Below are positions 24,352 through 32,100 of a stretch of 32,890 nucleotides of DNA, in pieces. The notes below the pieces were generated by a model, which did not search any database, was not told the origin of the DNA, and saw only the letters and a program-made list of their open reading frames with translations. Both the position numbers and the translations under genes were made by a program. Source of the stretch: Acidimicrobiia bacterium (lineage in GTDB: Bacteria; Actinomycetota; Acidimicrobiia; IMCC26256; PALSA-555); assembly GCA_009694295.1 (NCBI GenBank), contig SHVJ01000016.1, positions 1 through 32,890 on the forward strand. Reading direction: 5' to 3'. How positions within the stretch are numbered: position 1 is the first letter of the stretch; each line of letters begins with the position of its first letter.

Positions 24352-24846
24352 CTATTCCTGCCACGCGGCGCGGAGCCGATCGAGCGTGATGGGCAACGAC
24401 TCCGGGAGCACTCGGACTTCGGCCGTCGTGGTCATGAAGTTGGTGTCGCCCGCCCAGCGGGGCACCACGTGCATGTGGAGGTGACCGGGGACCCCGGCGC
24501 CGGCCGCGCGGCCGAGGTTCATCCCGATGTTCAGACCATCGGGCTGGTACGCGGCCTTGATGGCTGCTGCGGCACGCTGCGTCATCTCCATCAGCGCGTT
24601 CGCGACATCCGGCGTCAACGCCTCGAGGTCGGCACCGTGCTCGATCGGCGCGACCATGCAGTGACCCGACGTGTATGGGTAGAGGTTCAGCACCGCGAAG
24701 ACACCCGCACCCCGCGCCACCACCAGCGCTTCGTCGTCGGGTGAAGCCACCAATCCGCAGAAGAGACACTCGCCTCGGTCGTCCTCGGCGCCGACGCTCC
24801 CCACGTACTCCGAGCGCCACCCGGCCCAGAGGCGGTCGAGACTCAT
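24352..24846 (-). CDS. HIT-family hydrolase/phosphorylase
   Basis: 164 residues. The histidine triad is H122-L-H124-M-H126 in GHLHMHVVPRW; a CxxC pair (C27, C30 in ECLFC) probably binds zinc with a histidine, and N-terminal LNLYPYTSGHCMVAP is typical. The orthologous position next to thrS in M. tuberculosis is occupied by Rv2613c, reported as an Ap4A phosphorylase. The same activity is plausible here but inferred from position. ATG start overlaps the thrS stop as ATGA, a sensible pairing because aminoacyl-tRNA synthetases generate Ap4A. Confidence 0.9.
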   Translation of the reverse strand: MSLDRLWAGWRSEYVGSVGAEDDRGECLFCGLVASPDDEALVVARGAGVFAVLNLYPYTSGHCMVAPIEHGADLEALTPDVANALMEMTQRAAAAIKAAYQPDGLNIGMNLGRAAGAGVPGHLHMHVVPRWAGDTNFMTTTAEVRVLPESLPITLDRLRAAWQE

Positions 24847-26837
24847 TCGCGCAAGGCGATGGCGGTGGCCACGGTCGCGATGAGATCGTCGACGGCAACA
24901 CCCCGCCGCGGGTCGTCCGCGCCTCGCTCGTTCACGCCGACTGTGTTGTGCTCGACGTCGTCGTCACCCACTACGAGCACGAACGGCACCTTCTGGACCT
25001 TCGCATCGCGAATCCGCGCTCCGAGCGTGTCGGTATGGGCATCGTGCATCTCGGTGCGGAATCCTTCGCCACGCAAGCGATCGGATACCTGCACCGCGTA
25101 GTCGTCGTGCCGATCAGCGACGGGCAGCACGGTCACCTGCACTGGCGCGAGCCATGTGGGGAACGCGCCGGCATAGTGCTCGAGGAGGATCGCGAAGAAG
25201 CGTTCGATCGCTCCGAACAGCGCGCGGTGGATCATGATCGGCTGGTGCCGTTCGTTGTCGGCACCCACGTACTCGAGGCCGAAGCGCTGCGGGAGCTGGA
25301 AGTCGACCTGGATGGTTGAAAGCTGCCACGTACGCCCGATTGCGTCGCCTACTTGCACGGAGATCTTGGGGCCGTAGAAGGCACCGCCACCCTCGTCGAG
25401 TACGAGCTTGAGGTCCATCGCCTCGGCCACGCCGCGCAGCGCTTCGGTGGCCTCGGCCCACTCCTCGTCGGTGCCGACTCCCTTGCCTGGCGGCTTCGTC
25501 GACAGCTCGAGGTAGAAGTCGTTGAGCCCATAATCGCGCAGGAGCGCGAGCACGAAGACGAGCAGCGAGTGCAGCTCGCCGGGCATGTCTTCCTTCGTGC
25601 AGAAGATGTGCGCGTCGTCCTGGGTCATCCCACGCACACGCGTGAGCCCGTGGACCACGCCCGACTTCTCGTAGCGGTACACCGTGCCGAACTCGAACAT
25701 GCGCAGCGGGAGCTCACGGTACGAGCGCTGCCGATTGCGATAGATCAAGATATGGAACGGGCAGTTCATCGGCTTCAGGTAGTACTTCGCACCCTCACCC
25801 GAACCGCCGTCGTCGAGCGTCATCGGCGGGAACATCCCGTCGGCGAACCACTCGAGATGCCCGGACTCCTCGAAGAGCGCGGCCTTCGTGATGTGCGGTG
25901 AGTTCACGAACGAGTAGCCAGCCGCTTCGTGTCGCTCGCGCGAGTAGTCCTCCATGATCTTGCGCACGAGCGCGCCCTTGGGATGAAAGACCGCGAGTCC
26001 GGAACCGATCTCTTCCGGGAACGAGAACAGGTCGAGCTCAGCGCCGAGCCGACGATGGTCGCGCTTCTCGGCTTCAACCAAGCGATGCAGGTAGTCGTCA
26101 AGGGCTTGCTTCGACTCCCACGCCGTGCCGTAGATGCGCTGGAGCATCGGTCCGTGCTCGTCGCCCCGCCAATACGCGCCGGCGACCTTTGTGAGCTTGA
26201 ACGCACCCAGCCGTTTGGTCGACGGCACGTGTGGACCACGACAGAGGTCTACGAACGCGTCACCACCATCACCCCCATCATTGGCACGGGGATTGCGGTA
26301 GAGCGAGACGACCGTGCCCTCCCCTACCTCCGACGCGTCAACCTTCTCGATGATGTCGCGCTTGTACGGCTGGTCGACGAACTGCGCGAGGCCTTCGTCG
26401 CGTCCGACCTCGGAGCGTTCGAACGGCTGGTCGGCCTTGACGATCTCCCGCATCCGCGCCTCGACGCGAGCCAGATCGTCGTCGCTGAAACGTGCGCCAT
26501 CGGGGAGCTCGAAGTCGTAATAGAAGCCGTCTTCGATCGCCGGGCCGATGGCGTACTTCGCGCCCGGGTAGAGGTCGGTGACCGCCTGGGCCATCACATG
26601 GGCGGTGGAGTGGCGCAGCACTTCGCGACCAGCGGGCGTCTCGGGAGTGATGATCGCGACACTCGCGTCGCGCTCGATCGGGCGGTCGAGGTCGACCTCA
26701 TCCCCGTCGACGATTGCCGCGAGCGCAGCCTTGGCCAAACCACGTCCGATCGAAGCCGCGATCTCACCCGCGGTTGTGCCCTTCGGTGCATCCCGCGTCG
26801 AACCGTCGGGCAGCGTGATGGCAATGGAGTCGGGCAT
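24843..26837 (-). CDS. thrS: Threonyl-tRNA synthetase
   Basis: Charges tRNA-Thr; 664 residues, full length. In order: TGS domain (1-65), editing domain with HSTAHVMAQAV (H-x3-H) and DLCRGPHVP, class II catalytic core with RYEKSGVVHGLTRVRGM and the zinc ligands C359, H410 and H537, then the anticodon-binding domain ending VGDDDVEHNTVGVNERG. The editing domain looks intact, so mischarged Ser can be removed. ATG start; no Shine-Dalgarno is apparent, and TACCGT lies 10 nt upstream. It follows mshC by 45 nt and overlaps the HIT gene, so a T-box leader is excluded. Confidence 0.97.
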   Translation of the reverse strand: MPDSIAITLPDGSTRDAPKGTTAGEIAASIGRGLAKAALAAIVDGDEVDLDRPIERDASVAIITPETPAGREVLRHSTAHVMAQAVTDLYPGAKYAIGPAIEDGFYYDFELPDGARFSDDDLARVEARMREIVKADQPFERSEVGRDEGLAQFVDQPYKRDIIEKVDASEVGEGTVVSLYRNPRANDGGDGGDAFVDLCRGPHVPSTKRLGAFKLTKVAGAYWRGDEHGPMLQRIYGTAWESKQALDDYLHRLVEAEKRDHRRLGAELDLFSFPEEIGSGLAVFHPKGALVRKIMEDYSRERHEAAGYSFVNSPHITKAALFEESGHLEWFADGMFPPMTLDDGGSGEGAKYYLKPMNCPFHILIYRNRQRSYRELPLRMFEFGTVYRYEKSGVVHGLTRVRGMTQDDAHIFCTKEDMPGELHSLLVFVLALLRDYGLNDFYLELSTKPPGKGVGTDEEWAEATEALRGVAEAMDLKLVLDEGGGAFYGPKISVQVGDAIGRTWQLSTIQVDFQLPQRFGLEYVGADNERHQPIMIHRALFGAIERFFAILLEHYAGAFPTWLAPVQVTVLPVADRHDDYAVQVSDRLRGEGFRTEMHDAHTDTLGARIRDAKVQKVPFVLVVGDDDVEHNTVGVNERGADDPRRGVAVDDLIATVATAIALRE

Positions 26838-26882
26838 GTTCAGGACGACGGTACTAGCGGGGTTCGCTGTGACCGCGAACAG

Positions 26883-28064
26883 TTACCCGAGGGCCACGCT
26901 CAAGTCGATGCCCAGCAGTATGCCGAGGTCTCGCAGCACGCCCGGAGCCGACGCGTCGTCGCCGCCCGACAGGATCGCGCTGGCGAGGTCGTCGAGCGCC
27001 TCGAGCGCGCGGGGCGCGTCGAGGTCGGTGTCGAGCGCGTCGCGCACACGCGCCGCGAAGGGAGTGGGATCTGCTCCCGATTCGCATTTCGCCGCGGCGA
27101 CGAGCCGGTGGAGCAAGGCGGTTCCCTCATCAAGATCGGTGTCGTGCCACTCGAAGCCAGCGCGGTAGTGGTGACGCATGAGGGCGAGTCGGATCGCCCG
27201 AGCATCGGCTCTTTGGAGTAGATCGCTCACGAACACGAGGTTGCCGAGAGACTTACTCATCTTCTCGCCCTCGTAGCTCACCATCGCCGAATGCATCCAG
27301 TGGCGCACGAACGGCTTGCCGGTGACGCTCTCGCTCTGAGCGATCTCACACTCATGGTGCGGGAAGATCAGATCCGTGCCGCCGCCGTGCAGGTCGAGCG
27401 TCGGCCCGAGTGCGTGCATCGCCATCACCGAGCACTCCACGTGCCAGCCCGGGCGACCGATACCGAAGGGCGCTCGCCACGCCGGCTCGTCGGGCAACGA
27501 GGGCTGCCAGAGCACGAAGTCGAGCGGATCACGACGATGGGGATCGTCGGGGTTCCCGCCTCGCGCTCGAGCCAACTTGACCATGTGATCCCGGCCGTAG
27601 TGCGAGAGCTCGCCGAAGGCCGGGAACGTCGAGATGTCGAAGAACACCGTGCCGTGCGTGAGATACGCGTGCTCCGATTCGAGGAGCCCGTTGATGAGCT
27701 CGATCATCCCGTCGATCGATTCCGTGGCCCGCGGTTCGGCCATCGGCGGACGCATCCCGAGTGCATCCATGTCGGAGCGGAATCGCGCCATTTCCTTTTC
27801 CGCTAGCTCGAGATACGGCACACCGAGCTCACGTGCCTTCGGGAGGATTGAGTCGTCGACGTCGGTGACGTTGCGCACCATCTGCACTTCGTGGCCCAGA
27901 TCCTCGAGACGACGAATCAACAGGTCGTATGCCAGATACGTGGCTGCGTGCCCGAGGTGGGTCGAGTCGTACGGCGTGATGCCGCACACATACATGCGCA
28001 CGACGTCGCCAGGTTCGAACGGCACCACGGAACGCTGCGCGGTGTCGAAGAGGCGAATGGTCAT
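26883..28064 (-). CDS. mshC: MshC-like cysteine:GlcN-Ins ligase (mycothiol biosynthesis)
   Basis: CysRS-related enzyme that joins cysteine to glucosaminyl-inositol in mycothiol synthesis. 393 residues. The MshC signature YVCGITPYDSTHLGHAATY (25-43) replaces CGPTVYDxxHIGNAR of true CysRS. Zinc ligands C27, C211 and H236 region, GRPGWHVECS, HGGGTDLIFPHHE and KMSKS (269-272 in GEKMSKSLGN) are present. HHECEIAQSE is closer to CysRS than to mycobacterial MshC. At 393 residues it lacks most of the CysRS C-terminal domain. ATG start overlaps the npdG stop as ATGA. A tRNA-charging CysRS should exist elsewhere. Confidence 0.82.
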   Translation of the reverse strand: MTIRLFDTAQRSVVPFEPGDVVRMYVCGITPYDSTHLGHAATYLAYDLLIRRLEDLGHEVQMVRNVTDVDDSILPKARELGVPYLELAEKEMARFRSDMDALGMRPPMAEPRATESIDGMIELINGLLESEHAYLTHGTVFFDISTFPAFGELSHYGRDHMVKLARARGGNPDDPHRRDPLDFVLWQPSLPDEPAWRAPFGIGRPGWHVECSVMAMHALGPTLDLHGGGTDLIFPHHECEIAQSESVTGKPFVRHWMHSAMVSYEGEKMSKSLGNLVFVSDLLQRADARAIRLALMRHHYRAGFEWHDTDLDEGTALLHRLVAAAKCESGADPTPFAARVRDALDTDLDAPRALEALDDLASAILSGGDDASAPGVLRDLGILLGIDLSVALG

Positions 28065-28750
28065 TCTTTGCCTGCTTTGTAGCCATCGACGCCGAGGAGT
28101 CGCAGCGTGCCCTTCCCCTTGTGCCGCAGGTTCACGGTGAGCAGCACAGACGCGAACGCTTCGAGTCCGATGGCATTCGAGAGCGATCCGCCGTCGAAGG
28201 CCCGCAGCGTCGGGATCCCGACGATGAGGTCGAGGACGCTCGTGCGGGCGCCGTCGTCATCACCACACACGACGACGTCGCTCTCCATCTCGTTGTCGAG
28301 CGCGACGAACGCGGCCGCGGGGATCAGGTGAAACGCCGAGACCACGCGAGCTTTGGGCGCAGCCTGCTGGACCGCTTGCGCCAATGAACCGGCGTCGGGA
28401 AGGACCGGGCGGAATTCGTTGCCGATCTTCTCCAGGCCGTTGGCCATGGAGACGACGACCTTGTCCACGAGCAGCGCCGCGTGCTCCCGGGTCGTGTCGA
28501 TGACGCCTTCCCAGGTGGTCGCAACGATGACCATGTCGGACGCCGCGGCCGCCACGGCGTTGTCGCCGGGCCGAAGGGTGGCCACCCGCTCGCCCCAACG
28601 GTCGCTCAGCGCCGCTACGGCTGCCGCTGCCCGCTCGTCCTCACGCGATCCGGCGATCACGTCGTGGCCGACACTCGCGAGTCGGGCCGCAAGCCCCTTC
28701 CCCGCGGGGCCTGTTGCGCCCAGCACCCCGATCTGCATGGCGGAGAGCAT
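28061..28750 (-). CDS. npdG: F420-dependent NADP reductase (Fno-like)
   Basis: Transfers hydride between NADPH and cofactor F420. 229 residues with an N-terminal Rossmann fold: IGVLGATGPAGKGLAARLASVGHDV shown here as GATGPAGKGLA, followed by IAGSREDERA, which contacts NADP phosphate. VSMANGLEKI, VSAFHLIPAAAF and the C-terminal LLTVNLRHKGKGTLRLLG are family features. The ATG at 28750 is used; the next ATG (28738, MQIGV) fits the family N terminus as well. Neither has a clear Shine-Dalgarno. It supplies reduced F420 for enzymes such as the PPOX protein at 12880. Confidence 0.9.
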   Translation of the reverse strand: MLSAMQIGVLGATGPAGKGLAARLASVGHDVIAGSREDERAAAAVAALSDRWGERVATLRPGDNAVAAAASDMVIVATTWEGVIDTTREHAALLVDKVVVSMANGLEKIGNEFRPVLPDAGSLAQAVQQAAPKARVVSAFHLIPAAAFVALDNEMESDVVVCGDDDGARTSVLDLIVGIPTLRAFDGGSLSNAIGLEAFASVLLTVNLRHKGKGTLRLLGVDGYKAGKE

Positions 28751-28793
28751 GACAGGGAGCGGAGCGTCCGCGTCGCAGCGTGGGCCAGAGGCA

Positions 28794-28871
28794 CGCAGCG
28801 AACTAGCGCAGCGAACTAGCGCAGCGAACTAGCGCAGCGAACTAGCGCAGCGAACTAGCGCAGCGAACTAG
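28794..28871. repeat. 6 x 13-bp perfect tandem repeat upstream of npdG
   Basis: Six uninterrupted identical copies of CGCAGCGAACTAG, 78 bp, in the spacer between divergent npdG and the 65-residue gene. No spacers separate the copies, so it is not a CRISPR. Confidence 0.97.
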
Positions 28872-28906
28872 GGGTTTGGGCACGACCCAGGGGTTTGGGC
28901 ACGACC
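28871..28906. repeat. 19-bp repeat, about two copies, adjoining the 13-bp array
   Basis: GGGGTTTGGGCACGACCCA is followed by a second copy lacking its last two bases. The first G is shared with the preceding array. Confidence 0.85.
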
Positions 28907-28927
28907 GGATCACACCCTTGCCGGTTC

Positions 28928-28933
28928 TAGGCT
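28928..28933 (+). promoter_or_regulatory. Candidate -10 element of a leaderless promoter at 28940
   Basis: TAGGCT (TANNNT) followed by six bases and then ATG, with no Shine-Dalgarno. Same spacing as at hisS and pdxS. No clear -35. Confidence 0.4.
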
Positions 28934-28939
28934 TCGTGC

Positions 28940-29137
28940 ATGGCCGACCTCGAACGCCCGACCACCCCACTCACCGCGAAGATCGGCGGAATCGTGGTGC
29001 TGGTCCTGTTGGGCTGGCTCCTGTTCGGCTCCGCTCTCACCGTGGCGAAGGCCGCGATCGCATTGGTCGGCTACGTCGTCGTCGCCTTCGTGGCCTTCAA
29101 CGTGGGCAAAGTCGTCGGCCGCAAATCCAACCGCTAG
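28940..29137 (+). CDS. Small two-helix membrane protein, unknown function
   Basis: 65 residues. A short polar N terminus (MADLERPTTPLTAKIG) is followed by two hydrophobic segments at about 17-33 and 37-56, and a basic end GRKSNR, which should stay in the cytoplasm. No family recognised. Supported as a real gene by its membrane-protein composition, a TAGGCT six bases upstream, and its position outside other genes. Its TAG directly abuts the dnaE TAA on the opposite strand with no spacer. Confidence 0.7.
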   Translation: MADLERPTTPLTAKIGGIVVLVLLGWLLFGSALTVAKAAIALVGYVVVAFVAFNVGKVVGRKSNR

Positions 29138-32100
29138 TTACAACAAGCAGTCGGGGCCAAACAGGACTCTGAGCTCGGCGAAGAGGCCGGCGCTGGGCTC
29201 CACCCGGTACTCGTCGGCGAGGCGCATGACGGTGGTGCGCTGCGCCCCCTCGAGGTGCACGAACGCTGCGCTGTCGCCGGGGTGCTCGACGAGGATCTCC
29301 TTGAGCTTCTGCACCCGCTCATCGGTGAATGCGGTCACCTTGGTTCGTAGACGCACCGGTTCGGTCTCGTAGTCCATCGTGATCTCGGGGCGTGTGATCT
29401 CCATCGCGATGATCTTGGGCTGCTCGTCACGCAGGTCGTTGCGACCCTTTACGCAGATGATCGCGTCGTCTTCGAGCAGGTGGCCGAAGTTGGTCATCGT
29501 GCGTGGGAACACCATCACTTCGAGCGCGGCCCCGAGATCTTCGAGCACGAACGTCGCCATGAGGTCGCCCTTGCGCGTGTACTTGCGCGCGAGCGTGGTG
29601 ACAATGCCGCCGACGACGCGCATCTCACCATCGCGGAGCTCTTTGAACTCAGAGAGCGTGCACTCGATGTGTCGCCTCAACCGACCTTCGGCGCCCAGCA
29701 ACGGATGCTCGCTCACGTAGAGCCCGAGCATCTCCTTCTCGAAACCCAGGCGTTGCGACTTCGGGTACTCCTCGGCGGGGATCGCCCGGTCCTGGTCGAA
29801 GCCGAGCTCGACCGCATCGGCACCCGCGTCGGCGAACAGGTTCATAATCCCGGCATCATGCTCTCGTCGGCGCGCGAGCGTGTGGTCGATGATCTGCTCG
29901 TGCACGTCGACGAGCCCCTTGCGCGAGTGCCCGAGTGAGTCGAACGCGCCGGCTTTCGCCAACGACTCCACCGTGCGCTTGTTCAACGCGGTGGGATCGA
30001 CACGCTCACAGAAGTCGTAGAAGTCGACGAACGGGCCACCCTGCTCGCGGGCGGCACTCATGAGGGCAACGACTCCCTCACCTACGTTGCGTACCGCCGA
30101 CAAGCCGTATCGGATCGCTCGAGTGCCATCGGCACTCACGCGCACGGTGAAGTCTTGTTCCGACTCGTTCACGTCGGGGACGAGCACCGGGAGGTCCATC
30201 TGCCGGCACTCGTTGAGGAAGACGGCCGTCTGGTCCTTGTTCGACTTCACGCTCGTGAGGAGCGCTGCGAGGTACTCGACCGGGTGGTTCGCCTTGAGGA
30301 ACGCGGTTTGATACGCGACGTAGCCGTATCCGACCGAGTGCGACTTGTTGAACGAGTAGTCGGCGAACGGTTCGATCGTGTCGAAGATCTGCTCACCGAA
30401 CGCCCGATCGTGACCTTGCGCCTCACACCCGTCGACGAACTTCGACCGCTCCTTGGCAATGAGCTCACGGTCTTTCTTTCCCGTGGCCTTGCGCAGGTTG
30501 TCGGCTTCTTCGAGCGAGTAACCCGCGAGTCGCTGCGCGACTCGCATGAGCTGCTCTTGGTAGATGATCAGCCCGTACGTGGGCTCGAGGATGTCGATGA
30601 GGTCGTCGTGTGGGTAGGTGACGGGCTTGCGGCTGTTCTTGCGATCGGCGTACTCGTTGTGCCAGTTCTGAGCCATCGGCCCGGGTCGGTAGAGCGCGGT
30701 GAGCGCGGCGATGTCTTCGAATGCCGTGGGGATGAGCGACCGCAACAGGGCTCGGACCGGCCCGCCTTCGAGCTGGAACACGCCAATGGTGTCGCCCCGC
30801 TGGAGCATCTCGAACGTCTTCGGATCGTCAAGGCGCACGTTGTCGATGTCGGGGCGCGTGCCTTCGGTGGCCTCGACGAGGTCGAGGGTGATCTCGATGA
30901 CGTCGAGGTTGCGGAGTCCGAGGAAGTCCATCTTCAAGAGCCCGAGGTCTTCGACCCCATGCATCTCGTACTGCGTCACGATCGGGCCCTCGGCCACGTC
31001 GCCTTGTGGTGTCCGGCCGCGTTGGATCGGTAGGTACTCGATGAGCGGCTCGCGGGTGATGACGACGGCCGCCGCGTGGATGCCGTCTTGGCGGCGCAGC
31101 CCTTCGAGACCGGTGGCCACGTCGATCACGCGTCGGGCGTCGGGATCCGCGTTGTAGAGCTCGCGCAGCTCGGACGCCATCTTGTAGCCGTCCTCTTGCC
31201 CGGGTACGAGCTCGAGGCACGCGTTCAGGGGGGTGTCGCGCCCCATGATCAGCGGCGGCATGAGCTTGGCGATCTTGTCGCCCACTCCGTACGGGTAGCC
31301 GAGGACGCGCGCTCCATCGCGCACCGCGGCCCGCGCTTTGATCGTGGAGAACGTAACGATCTGCGCGACGTGGTCCTCGCCGTATCGCTGCGCGGCGTAA
31401 CGGATCATCTCGCCGCGGTAGCGGGAGTCGAAGTCCATGTCGATGTCGGGCATCTGCTTGCGGCCCGGGTTGAGGAACCGCTCGAACAGCAGGTCGTAGC
31501 GGATCGGGTCGATGTCGACGATCCGCAACGAGTACGCGACGCAGGAGCCGGCAGCACTCCCTCGACCGGGACCGACCCGAATCCCTCGTTCACGCGCGTA
31601 CCGCACGAGATCCCAGACCACGAGGAAGTACGCCGAGAACCCCATCGTCTTGATGACGCCGAGCTCGAACTCGATCCGCTCGGTCACATGCGCCGGGAGC
31701 GACTTGCCGTAGCGCTCCCGTGCACCGGTGAGCGTGAGGTCGCGTAGGTAGGAGTCTTCGTCGTGGCCGGGTGGCGTGGGGAACGTGGGGAGTACCGCGT
31801 TGCCGAACTCGATCTCGACGTTTGCGCGTTCCGCGACCCACAGCGTGTTGTCACACGCGTCCTCGTGGTCGGCAAACAGTGACCGCATCTCGTCGGCGGT
31901 CTTCAGGTAGAACTCACTGCCCTCGAAGCGCAGGCGCTTGGGATCGTCGAGCATGGTTCCGGTCTGCACGCAGAGCAGCGCGGAGTGCGCCTCGGCGTCG
32001 TGACGATGCGTGTAGTGGCTGTCGTTGGTGGCCAGGAGAGGGGCGTCGATCGCCCGGGCGATGTCGAGGAGTCGGCCGTTCACCCGGTGCTGGTCGGTGA

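Noticed and set aside
2625-26882. T-box riboswitches before hisS or thrS
   Set aside because: The spacers are 70 and 45 bases, too short, and no T-box sequence is visible.
26883-28064. Housekeeping cysteinyl-tRNA synthetase
   Set aside because: The N-terminal signature and shortened C terminus fit MshC better, though the zinc region is CysRS-like.
28794-28906. CRISPR array
   Set aside because: The 13-bp copies are contiguous with no spacers, and no cas genes are present.
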